Assembly (NCBI GenBank): GCA_023091665.1
Contig: JALJCQ010000013.1
Coordinates: forward strand, 1,612,001-1,676,000
DNA length: 64,000 bases
Reading direction: 5' to 3'
Origin: Pythium myriotylum
Lineage: Eukaryota > Oomycota > Peronosporomycetes > Pythiales > Pythiaceae
The notes under the pieces are model-generated. The model worked only from the letters and a program-made list of their open reading frames with translations. It did no database searches and had not been told where the DNA came from. How positions within the stretch are numbered: position 1 is the first letter of the stretch; each line of letters starts with the position of its first letter. Both the position numbers and the translations under genes were made by a program. Shown one piece after another: positions 38,245 to 47,952 of this stretch.

Positions 38245-38904
38245 TCACGATGGAACGTCTGGAATGCGACATTGCCTCGTAATTTCGAAAACTTTCACCA
38301 CACGATACTCACCGCTGAGCTCCTTCCACACACACCAAAAATGTGCCACGTCGAGTGTCTTCCTCGAACCCAGATCAACCGATACAAAGGCATCGTGGAC
38401 ATGCATGAGTGCATTAAATTTGTCATTGTCTTCATCATTGTATGCGTTGACGACGTCGGTCCAGAACGGAGAGGCAGAATCAGTTGCACGAGTGTCCAGT
38501 TCTGCCCGAGTTGCAGGAGTTCCAATCTGATGGAACCTGCTTGCGAACATATCGCTGAACAGAACATTCAAGAGATGAAATTTTGAATCGATGTGTCGCC
38601 TAGGAGCAGTCGCCTTGTTTTTCTTTGGGCTATGGACCGCACCCAGCTGATCGATAGCGGTGCTCGTCTGCAATGCCGAACTGAGAGCAGCGACGTACGC
38701 GGCCTTTATTGTCGCCTCTGGTACGACTTTCATTTTGCGACACACCGTTCTCAATTCGTTAGTATCCATCTTCTGGAATGCAGCCATTTGCTCTTCAACA
38801 CTCATGGAGCTCATCGCGGACTGATCTCCCATGCTTTGGCGGGAAGTACCAAATGATATGTTTGTCAAAGTATCTTTGTTGTCATAGTTATGTGGACACA
38901 TCAA
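38245..38904 (-). CDS. Hypothetical protein, probably mobile-element associated
   Basis: 219 codons, uninterrupted. Starts MMCPHNYDNKD; a later Met (MSSMSVEEQMAAF) is an alternative start. Visible parts: an acidic/amphipathic N-terminus (residues ~25-70), a basic linker (HSPKKNKATAPRRH), then a core containing SKFHLLNVLFSDMFASRF, SPFWTDVVNAYND and HFWCVWKELSGEYRVV. The core resembles conserved hypothetical proteins that are repeated in oomycete genomes, often next to transposons; that is recollection of a pattern rather than a database result. No enzymatic motif is seen. The C-terminal residues after EITRQ may be read-through past a lost exon boundary. Confidence 0.4.
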   Translation of the reverse strand: MMCPHNYDNKDTLTNISFGTSRQSMGDQSAMSSMSVEEQMAAFQKMDTNELRTVCRKMKVVPEATIKAAYVAALSSALQTSTAIDQLGAVHSPKKNKATAPRRHIDSKFHLLNVLFSDMFASRFHQIGTPATRAELDTRATDSASPFWTDVVNAYNDEDNDKFNALMHVHDAFVSVDLGSRKTLDVAHFWCVWKELSGEYRVVKVFEITRQCRIPDVPS

Positions 38905-39612
38905 ATCGCATTCCTAAGCATCCCAAAATTCTCTGGGAGCGGGAGGCAATGTGAGACAAGACGGGGACAAATTACCCTACCCTCATCAAACTAATCAATC
39001 ACACACATTTGGGAGTCCCGTGAGATTTCATAAGAATGTCCCTGAGAAGTGCAATTAGAGTAATCATAATTGTGCTGACACGGCGAATTGTTGCACAGTT
39101 GGCCGAAGTGCATACATACGCAACTTTTGAAGGCTTTCACAATCGAGCACCGTTCATATTTGCGCAACAATGACTATCACCGCGAGCATGGATGACATGA
39201 AATCATTTGAACTGGGCTGCTCACAACTACATGTATGTCTGCTGTATTATATGGAGTTCTGAGTTCGTGTGTGGAGAGACTGCAGCGAAGTTTAAGCAGG
39301 TAGTCTCTCAGATAGACTTTTTTTTGTTTTCATTGAGGAAGGGACTGGCAAGTGAGCAGTTTTACTTCTACTGAATTTGCAGGAACAGATCAGGAAAAAT
39401 CGAGCCAGTTGCAGGAACAGGAGGCCTGCAAATTCTCAAACATGAACCCTGACTGCTGTGTGAACGCGATACAAAAATGCACCTCATGAGATGCTGGCGA
39501 ATTTGCAGAAACAGCCGTCCTGCAAGAATAGAAATGGCCGTATCTGATGTCAATCTCAAGCATTTAGATGCACGTCAACAGATGTGAAATGCGCATGTGT
39601 ACTCTCTCTTGT
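38905..39612. other. AT-richer stretch without a supportable gene
   Basis: No coding signal. Contains several related TTTGCAGGAACAG/TTTGCAGAAACAG phrases (39.37-39.52 kb), one of which has its reverse complement at 40702-40715. Confidence 0.5.
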
Positions 39613-40612
39613 CTAGTTGCGACGGCGTCTTGATTGATCTCGCGGAAGGTGGCGCACGAGCGACACCCACGTAAGCTGTTCGTCGCGGTCGCCACCGCGC
39701 GGTCTGGCTGGAAAGGGGAGTAGCTGCCGAGCACGAAGGAAAAGGAGTCCGACCTGCTCCTCGGTTGGGTTCGTGTAGTCGAGTCCAAGCTGATCCAGGC
39801 ACTTCTCAATCGTACCCATGAGCAACCTGAACTCTCTCAGTCGCTTTTTATAATTTTTTGTCGCCATGTCATGCCCTTTAAGGCTCTGAAATGGAGGGAA
39901 GCCGTTGACAACGTCGCCCAAACACCAGAACCGTCATGCGGTGGACAGTGAGCTCTTGGGGAGCACAAAGTTCTTTGGGACCCGTCTTAAACCTCCTCCC
40001 CACGTATACAGAGATGGCCTTTGTGAGCTCGTGGCTGATGTTGGAGGTGGTGGGCCTGCCGTTCCGATACCGCGCGCGTCCAGAACCCCCTCCATAATCG
40101 CCTGCATCCGAACCTCACTGACCGCACTGTGACAAAGCTTGTCGAGGCACTTCTTCACCTCCGCCACAATCGTCGAGCCGACGGATGTGAAAGACGATTG
40201 TACGTCTGAAATCGACACCATCAATCCAATGTGCGGAGGCACTCCCGTTGGTCGGATTAGATCTGTGACGCAGTAGCGGTGGCATCGAACCAGCGTCTTT
40301 TCTCTTCTAGACCACAACGAAACGACAGAAGTCCCTGTGATCTAGCTCTTCCAACCGGAGGGGAGCGACAAAAGGAGAACCCCGCAACCACGCCGCCACA
40401 GCATCCTCTGGGATCGTTTGGGCTTCACCAATGGCAGTCACAAACTCAATCGTGAATAGATGACGAGACTCGGCGCGCAACCAAAGCCACTGCAAGAACT
40501 GTGCAATTGTAGCCAAGTACACAGACTTCGTGCCGGGGGCAGTCGTGTCGGCAAACACCTCCTCGACAAGTCGATCCAGCCCCTCCATCTCTTCCACTTC
40601 ATGCTCTGCCAT
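39613..40612 (-). pseudogene. Crypton-like element relic, N- and C-terminal parts without catalytic domain
   Basis: Starting at ATG 40612, a 101-codon frame (MAEHEVEEMEGLDRLV, then TKSVYLATIAQFLQWLWL) resembles the N-terminal SAM-like region of tyrosine recombinases. It stops at 40307. A second frame beginning at 40317 holds GVPPHIGLMVSISDV, a Pro-rich linker, WGGGLRRVPKNFVLP, then a TGA at 39934-39936 where the family has Trp. Past the stop the same frame continues FWCLGDVVNGFPPFQSLKG and KKRLREFRLLMGTIE to 39613. This C-terminal arrangement is one I associate with oomycete Crypton-type proteins. The recombinase catalytic core appears to be deleted between the two parts. Confidence 0.5.
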
Positions 40613-41017
40613 CTTGACCGTGAAGCTGTTCTTTGCTCTGCTGTTGCGGCATTCAGGCAGCCGTTGCATAGAAATAGAAACGATAGAAGTGTTGGGCGCG
40701 CGTTCCTGCAAATTCGTGCTATCAATGCATTTTGCACACTTGTGCATCTTCCTACTTGAGTGAGCGCGGTTGCTCGCCTGCTTATGTTGCGCGATTAGCG
40801 CCTGTGAACGTTTGCAGGTCGGAACCTTTGCCACATTTTCTTTTGGGGCTTTCATGAAGGCTGGCGTATTTCTTATTGAGATAATATTTCGACGTTTGAT
40901 TGCGGACTTGTCGGAAGCTGGAGGCAAGATGTTGCCATTGGCCAAGATAAAGTATGTGGTGATACCATGATTGTTGGAATCTGCATGAGGGGATTCTGAT
41001 TGGTTACATGAACACAT

Positions 41018-41616
41018 ACGTATAGTTTGGGTCAGTCGGCATGTTCACTGTAAAAGTTATCTTCGGCTTCCTTCGGCCACAGACGGCGGTTGCCGCCTGG
41101 CCGAAAATAGGGGATACATGTTGGGGTGCGAAATGGCCTGTCCATATGGGCCTCAAAGGGAGCATAATCTTCCTTTCTTCGGAAGAACGTCCGATTGGTT
41201 GAAATTTGCAGCAGGGGAGTGAGCGGTTCCCCCCGTTCTCACTCAAGAACAAGGAGACCAGTGACTCGGTGCGGTTCGGCGTTGCGATCGTGCTAGCGCT
41301 GCCGCTGAGCGTCGCGGTCGTGCTGCTGCTTGCTGGGTGTCGCGTTCGTGCTGCTGCTGCTTCGTGTCGCGGTCGTGCTGCAACTGCCGCTGAGCGTCGC
41401 GTTCGTGCTGTTGCTTGCTGGTTGTCGCGGTCGTGCTGCCGCTGCTGTTGCTGGGCGCCGCGTTCGTGTTGTCTGTGGGCTCGCGGTCGTCTTTGTCGTG
41501 CGTGATGTTGGCGGTGGGCCTTGTGCCCGTGGTTGTCGGTGCGTAGGGGTTGTGCGTGGCGCCTGTGTGACATAGGAGTCATAATGCATGCACTTATATT
41601 ACTTTCGTGTGTAGAT
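41018..41616. other. GC-rich minisatellite region without a gene
   Basis: From about 41280 to 41500 the plus strand is a degenerate minisatellite built on CGCGGTCGTGCTGC and CGCGTTCGTGCTGC phrases. It gives Ala/Arg/Val-rich nonsense in all plus frames and Arg/Thr/Ala-rich in minus. Nothing else supportable in this stretch. Confidence 0.6.
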
Positions 41617-42239
41617 TTATGTAGTGTACTCAAAGCGGAGTTTCGGAAACAGCGCGGCCGACGCGCGACTTGTTGGATCGAGGGTTCCCCATGCTCGAAC
41701 AACACCTGAAACCATTCCGGTCAGCAGGCGCTGACGCTTGTTGGCTTCGGGTCGAGGGCGCTTCGCTTCGATAAAATCAACCACAGCGCGTTGCACCTGA
41801 CGCGCAAACGCAGCTAAGGCATGACTGTGAGCCAGCGTGAGTGCTTCTGACGCCGGCTGATGTCCGGAAGGTAAGGACGTCAGCTCCACGAACGCTTTTA
41901 CAATTTGGATCGCGCTTTGAACCTCCTTTGTACTCGATTCGTAGGATCGTACGCGGCAAAGGCAAGGCCGTCGCGGACGTACCGAATGCTTAGATCTTGC
42001 AGAAGCATACTTCGAAGGGACGTAAAATCCTGCGGCCACGGCCGGCCAAGCAACGACGTGGGGGTGGCCGGGGCGAGGCTGTGTGTCGTTGCTGAGTTGA
42101 GAAGTAGGCTGTAATCTGACGTGCTGCGGCGTTGTGTCATGTAAACTTTGGTGCGAGCAGGCACATTGCTCCATGACGCTGAAGACATGCTCCGAGTGCT
42201 ACCGGCGACAACGGATGTCTGGCGACTCCAGCGCGCCAA
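41617..42239 (-). pseudogene. Unidentified ORF fragment downstream of the Crypton gene
   Basis: Two overlapping minus frames give a patchwork: SLRSMLLQDLSIRYVRDGLA in one, then VQSAIQIVKAFVELTSLPSG and RQVQRAVVDFIEAKRPRPEA in the next, ending at 41617. It may be the decayed end of the neighbouring Crypton element or a separate gene. No domain recognised. Confidence 0.2.
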
Positions 42240-43769
42240 AGAGGGCCTACTTCTTCTCTGGGAACCTACACCGAATGCAGCTCAGCCGCTCGGACACGTC
42301 TCTACGCTAATGGACGTGACAACACTCGTCCGGCGGGCGCTTGGCGATCCAACGGCGCGGGCGCTGAGCCACCCATGGCTTGCCTTCTCCCTGACCGCGA
42401 GACAGCTGCAAAGCGTGCATCCCATCCATCACTCTGTGAAGCATGGTCTTGACGTCCTGAAGCTCGGCCACAACCTCACTATAACCGGCGATTCCACGCT
42501 CCAGGGCCTCTGCAAACGTATGCATCCCAACATAATTTTCGCTGAGCTCGCGATCACTCATGTTGCTCTTCACGTACTGCACAGGTAGCGAGAGTAGACT
42601 TTCGAGCACGAAGTGTTTTCGAATAAAGCGCCCCCACCCCTTCAGCTCCTCAACTGTCGCCATCCGTGAGCGCATTTGGCGCGCACATGCAAGCATGTTT
42701 GTGTGCACAATGTGGTCGGATGCGACTGCGAGTGTCTCGTCGAAGTACATGAGTAGCGTGGGAGTCAGGCAGTCTGCAAATCCTTGTTTGGCGAGCTTTG
42801 AGAAGTACAGTCCGCGCATCGTGGCGGCAAACTCTGCGACGCGGGCCTTTGCTTCATGATGAGCGAGGAAGCATGAAAGCGACGGAGGTGAACCCGCGCG
42901 TTCTGGATCGGCCCAACCCCCTAACACTTTTGCAATCGTCTGGTCACTAGCCGAAGTTGGTGATATGTACTCGAGCAGCGTCGCTAAGCCATCCATACTC
43001 CACAAACCACGATGAGCGAGGTCAGAAAGCTTTACATCACCATGGCTGCTTGCGTGGGCCGCTCCGCCACGACATGCGGAGTGAGATTGGAGTCCTGGGG
43101 TAAGAACGGCCCCAACATCGGTCTGGTACAAACTCTTTAGAACGCAATTGATGTGCGCGGCAATTCTGGTTTCGGTTTTGCCCTCAGTAATTTGTGAGAA
43201 AACTCTGTGTGACGCATTGTAGGGATCAGCAACGAGCTGACTTGCCAAGGAGTGGAAAGGATCGATGGTCCATTTTCCAGGCGAGCAGAAGATGGAGACA
43301 GAATGCTGCTGACGCACTTTGAGACTACATGTCAAACTCACGTTGCGTTAATTTGTTATAGACGCCGCATCCACCACACGCACGAACGCCTTACCGTGTC
43401 AGATCAATCACCAAGAACCTGTCCAGCCAATGCAAATCATCAAATAGCAAATTGCCGATGTCAGAGCTTCTTCCAATTGTCAACCACTGATTGTTCAGCA
43501 GCGTGCGATCCATAAGCGCTGTAGGCCTGTTCCGAAGGAAGAGAGCCGTGTTCATTTCTTCAAGATCTTCCAGTGTCATCATCGGCGCTTGGTCCTTTAG
43601 GCGTTTGCCCGTCTTAATCGCTTGCAAAACATACTGCTGATAGAGATTACGGCGGCAGCGGCGATACCATTCGCTCTCTTTCTTGAATAGCTCCGTGCGC
43701 ACGCTGGTCTCAAGTTGACGCTTCACCGAGCTCAAGTAGTTCATGGATGTCTTCCAGCTCACATCGTCC

Positions 43770-43883
43770 TGGAGCAAAAACGAGCAAAACTTGCCGATCA
43801 AATTGGTGGTGACGTCTTTCTTGCGGAGACTTCCGAAGTCTGGAGCAAAAACGAGCAAAACTTGCCGATCAAATCGGTGGTGA
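43770..43883. repeat. 71-bp tandem duplication inside the Crypton gene
   Basis: TGGAGCAAAAACGAGCAAAA starts at 43770 and again at 43841. The second copy is cut by the LTR element at 43884. 71 is not a multiple of three, so the duplication changes frame. Confidence 0.85.
43880..43883. repeat. Target-site duplication GTGA, left
   Basis: GTGA directly before the LTR start and again at 56636-56639 directly after the other LTR. Four to five bp is the usual length for Ty3/gypsy integration. The sequence continues into the Crypton gene on both sides. Confidence 0.85.
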
Positions 43884-44871
43884 TGTGGTGAAGGCGTGGG
43901 GGCAAAACCTGCCGCTCAGCGAGGGCGAAGTAGGTGCCGCACACGGGTCCACACAGAATCTTTGGGCTGGTCGGTCGCTGCTGACGTTAACACCCCGCTG
44001 TCAAAGTCGCTGACGGGGTGAACCGCAGGCACTTAGGCTTGAAGTCCGGGGGGTCTTGGCCAACGGGGTCGTGAAGCCCGCTGGTTTGTCGCCTTGGCAC
44101 AGCACGTGGATCGCTGGTCACGTGCTGCGTGCGACGGGGAAGCGCAGAGCCGATCGTCACCAGAAGCTGGCTGGTGGCCCGGATGCGCGGGGGGGACGGG
44201 AGGCTCCTCGTCCAGCGGTCACAGCACCTGGTGCTGGTCTTCCCCTGCTCTTCGGTCTCTCGATACGCGTGGGCAGCAGCAGCCACACGCGCTTCGGTCG
44301 GAATACGGTCGTCAGGTGCGCCTTGTCGAGACGCACCCGGAGGTTTTAGCGTCGCCTCCTGCGGCGACGGGTCTTGTGACTTCTGGACTCGAAGTCCTTA
44401 CTTGAGGGGCTTGAGTGCTTGGCAGCAAATTCCAGAGTTTTATTTTCCAACAACCGAATACCTGACCCAGAGAGTCAGATGCCTACGTGACTGCCTACCC
44501 TATACCGCACCTGCCCTGTCTCTGCACTGGCGCCAGGTAATCACCCAGCTACGTAATCAGGTGCTGATCACCCACCTACTGAGTCTGATACTACTCAGGT
44601 TCCTCAGATCTGTTCCTACTGTATCAGACCGCTCAGGGCCTCAACGACGATCCAGCCTCTGGGCCACGTCTCAGGTGCTGGGACATAATCGTCACGTGCG
44701 TCGCGTGCGTACGCATCTGGGGATGTCTTGGATGTGACGAATTCGGCGTGTGGAGCTTGTTACCCTCAATCTTGCCATTGCAGACTGATGGATGGTCTTG
44801 ATGTCGACCGAATGTTGAGGGAGGTGCGTCAAGTCTGGACGCACCTCAAAACCTCAAGCCGCTTCACCACA
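43884..44871 (-). repeat. 3' LTR (988 bp)
   Basis: Begins TGTGGTGAAG and ends CTTCACCACA, which are exact inverted repeats of each other (10 bp). Matches the other LTR at the fixed offset 11764; the one difference I noticed is T against C in GCGAAGTAGG/GCGAAGCAGG. Frames inside it on the plus strand (for instance 202 codons from 44129) are identical in both LTRs but carry no recognisable protein. Confidence 0.95.
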
Positions 44872-44885
44872 GCGCCTCCTCCCAC
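44872..44885 (-). promoter_or_regulatory. Polypurine tract
   Basis: On the minus strand GTGGGAGGAGGCGC directly precedes the 3' LTR. This is the expected place and composition for the plus-strand primer of reverse transcription. Confidence 0.7.
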
Positions 44886-45010
44886 TGATCTGGTCGTCGC
44901 AATCGATCAGTCAGTTGGAGCCTTTCCTGGAAGTGGCTGAGGTGCCTTCATTCACGTGTCGTTCAGCTGCGGCGCAGCCTCCATCATTTGTGCAATCTCC
45001 TTATTCCCCG

Positions 45011-47547
45011 ATGTCTGCGTCCGACGATGGCGCGCCTGGTCACCCTTGGCTGGAGGATCCCGGTCGCATGGCCGAGGACCTGCGGTACGTTGTCAACATG
45101 ATTCGAGACGCACTCCCGCGGACCCCCCAAGAGTTCGACCGTGTCCGACATGGTGGGATCGTTCAGCGAGCGCTCGTGGTCGTACGCAAGGCGCTACAGA
45201 AGCCGACTGCGAAGAACCTATCTGCTCTCGAGCGTCTGGGTGCGGCGACTGAATCGGCAGCTGCCGGCCTTGGCCATGCGTCTGGATGGGATCTGGATGA
45301 GGTACGTTCATATTGCGTCGTCGTGGTCCGCCTTCGTGGGTTAACGGCTCTTCCCCCATTGTTCACGTAGTTGCGCCAAGTCCGTGACGAGCGTAACGCC
45401 TTATGCGTTGAGCTAGCGGGCTGTCGCCAGGAGCTCGAGGCGCTTCGCAAGGAGCTGGACGCTCGGCGCGCCAATGCAGCCGGTGATCTAGCGACCGTGA
45501 CCGAGATCGAGGACCTGAAGGCTCAGCTGGACGAGTCGAGGACGGAAGTCGCGCGCTTGACGTCCCAGAACGATGAGCTGGCTACTGCTGTCGCCGAATT
45601 TGCGGAGATCGGCGCCCCCGACGACCTGCGCGAGCTGGCGCAGCTCGGGGAGCCGGAGGGGCTCAAGCAGCTCATCACTTCGTCTGCATCGACGCTTCGG
45701 ACTGCTATGACCGGCTTTCACGTATATGACAGGATGGCCCGCGAGTATGAGGCGGTTCTCGGTCCTCTGCTCCTCGCCTATGACCGTCGCGGCGTCGCGA
45801 TCGAGACCTTGCTGCACACCGTGGCTGGCGACAGTCTTCGGTCGTCTCCGCCTCTCTCTCAGCCGTTGTCGTCGATCCTCTCGGATCTCGCAGCCGAGCA
45901 GCTTCCGTTCACTTCTGCACAAGACGCGTTGACTCAACTTCGCGACCGCATCCGATCGGCTGGAGCTGGCGTTGTAGATCCAGCTCTCCCAGCTGCAGAC
46001 GACATCGCTGTGCTTGCCAGCATGACCGTAGCTGATCGTGCTGAGATCCGACAGCGGCTACTCCGCTCGTCATATCCCGCTCCGCTCCCAGATGAGTACC
46101 GTGCCCTGTTGGAGACGTTCTCGGCACAAGCGGCTGCAGACGAGAGTGTAGACGAGGATGTGCCGGCGTCTGATCCTCCAGATCACGACGCGGAAGACGA
46201 CGATGAACCGGAGATCGTCGGCACGTCCGCACCGGCAAGTGCCTCCCCGACAGCGAGCGCGAGTCGCCGCCGCACACGTGGGAGCTTGAGTCGCCTCCGT
46301 TCTGCTTCTGCAGGTGACTGGCAAGATCAAGTCAACGTCCTACTTGAGATAGAGGAGGCTGACGGTCGGAAGCACCACCGCTTCACCATTGAGAAGTCGC
46401 TGATATCCTCGCTGCGATCCGGCGAGTGCGCCCGGCCTCGTCCGTCAAACCAGTCCGCGCTCGAGGAATATCAGAAGCAGATCCTGGAGCTGTTCAAGAC
46501 GTGGGACTCGGTGCGACCGTCTCATCTGCAGCCGTGGCCTGAAGGGGAGCCGCAACCCGTTGACATACCGTCGGGTATGTTGGACGCTGCTATCATGCCG
46601 TGGCGTCTGGGGCTCTTTCTATCGGAGCACGTCGCTCCGGTGCTCCAACAATACGGTGCTCGCGCGGTGGCTTGTGGTGGCGTACTGATCGGCCTCGCAG
46701 CTGCGGTGGTCTATTACGCCACCTCACCGTGGGATTACATACGCGACAGTTTCCGCAGCCCATCTCCTTCCGACCCGAAGATCCGCGTTTTGCTCGCTTG
46801 TACTTGAACGCCGTCAACATCTATGTTAACCACGCGCAGGCGCTCTGGGAGCGCCTGCACTTCTTCCTCGTGGCCCCAGACTCGTCGACGGCCGGGTACA
46901 AGATCTTCTTTGCTGATCGGCGCCTCTGCTACGAGAAACTCTCACCGTTATGGAACGGCTTCTTGATGCTGCTGTGGGAGGCGCTTTCGCAGCCGGGGGT
47001 CGACGCCGACCTGGTGCTTGACCCGTTCTTCATGTGGATGCCTGTCTTTGGCGTCATGGAAGTGGCGGTAGGTCCTGGCGAATCTCTCGCAGATGCTGTT
47101 CGTCGCGTGGATCTAGCTGAACCCGAACGCGCCTGCTTCTTGTTGAACCACGAGCGTGAGCACCCGATTCACAAGCTCGGCTGCTATGAGCGCGTGAAGG
47201 AGAAGTTCTTCGCCCTGCCGTCCGCGTCTGCCGTCCCTACGACCCGTCCGGGATCAGTGCCTGCTGCACCGACAGTTATATCGAAGGCTTCGAAGAAGAG
47301 AACCTCCGTCGCAGAAGCTGTGGTGGCCTCCTCACCTGCAGAGACCCGTTCTTCGTCTGCTGCCAGCTCGGCAGCAGCCAAGCGAGCTCGAGTCAACGAC
47401 GAAGCTCTCGCTTCCGAGGCCGAAGGCAAGACGGAGGAGTCGGCGACTGAGTCGGCAGGAGCACCTGCTCCCAACGCAGCTAAAGACTCGACTTCTTCGG
47501 ATGCAGGCGGCGGCGCCGGGCGTGATACAGGTTCCTCCGAGATCTAG
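45011..47547 (+). CDS. Antisense gene carried by the retrotransposon, unknown function
   Basis: Three exons predicted by eye: 45011-45301, 45371-46681, 46750-47547 (799 codons). Intron 1 (69 bp) is GTACGT...CACGTAG. Intron 2 (68 bp) is GTACTG...GCGACAG, and its removal keeps frame between AVACGG and FPQPISF. Residues ~98-175 form a coiled coil (RQELEALRKELDARR, IEDLKAQLDESRTEVARLTS). An acidic Ser/Ala-rich linker follows (~360-390). Exon 3 has a hydrophobic, aromatic-rich domain (YLNAVNIYVNHAQALWERLH, GFLMLLWEALSQPG, FFMWMPVFGVMEV) and an Ala/Ser-rich tail. I recognise no family. It runs against the element's pol gene, convergent with it across 405 bp, and starts about 140 bp from the LTR. 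Additional antisense ORFs at this place are known in plant Tat-type elements. If intron 2 is real-coded instead of spliced, the protein ends at 46807. Confidence 0.6.
45302..45370 (+). other. Predicted intron 1 of the antisense gene
   Basis: 69 bp, GT-AG; joins GWDLDE to LRQVRDE. The upstream exon would otherwise stop at the TAG that forms the acceptor. Confidence 0.65.
46682..46749 (+). other. Predicted intron 2 of the antisense gene
   Basis: 68 bp, GT-AG, phase 0. Read through, it encodes the hydrophobic stretch VLIGLAAAVVYYATSPWDY and leads to a stop at 46807. Confidence 0.5.
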
Positions 47548-47952
47548 CTCCGTCATTAGGTTGAGTCGAGTAGGTTTTTGGATAACTCGAGCTGCTTAAG
47601 ACATGCACACGTCACCTTTCACAAATATGGCACATACCAGTGTTTCCACCAGCAGCGCCCGTCCCGCGAGCTCCTTCAGGCCAAATGCCGGCTCGAGCCA
47701 GGCGTTGGCAGCCGTAATGGCGACCGTGTCGCCCAGCTACCAACTCCATGATGCCTCCGCTGACTATCTCAACCTTCAGGCGCACGCGGCAAGTCCCCTT
47801 GCAGTCCGCACCACCTGCGGACTGTGGCGCTACCACAGGCAGTTGACTTGGGCAGTGACAAAGCCAATCCGGGCAGTCGCCTCCTGCCGTCGACCTGCGG
47901 GCTACTTTGGCGCACATGTGCGTCCGTGTACTCCTGCATGCCGACGGCGTCC
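47548..47952. other. Convergent spacer between antisense gene and integrase
   Basis: 405 bp separating the two 3' ends. Frames on both strands but no domain; probably untranslated. Confidence 0.5.

Larger units (their letters stand above)
42307..43883 (-). pseudogene. Crypton-type tyrosine recombinase, main fragment (interrupted by LTR element)
   Basis: The 5' part of this gene lies at 56636-56811, beyond the inserted LTR element. The exon down to 43395 has the SAM-like core-binding region (KFCSFLLQDDVSWKTSMNYL, VKRQLETSVR). A 70-bp intron (43325-43394, GTAAG...TAG) joins it to the catalytic exon 43324-42307, giving LTRLKVRQQHSVSIF across the junction. Catalytic features: HSACRGGAA (the HxxR box), then AHRGLWSMDGLATLLEYI with a downstream His and the probable nucleophile Tyr. 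After the catalytic part come about 150 residues ending PDECCHVH. A 71-bp tandem duplication near the insertion point shifts the frame, so the gene would be broken even without the retrotransposon. Confidence 0.7.

Noticed and set aside
44129..44737. 202-codon plus-strand frame in the LTR, repeated at 55893-56501
   Set aside because: Identical because the LTRs are identical; no domain, wrong strand for the element, and the solo LTR has lost the region.
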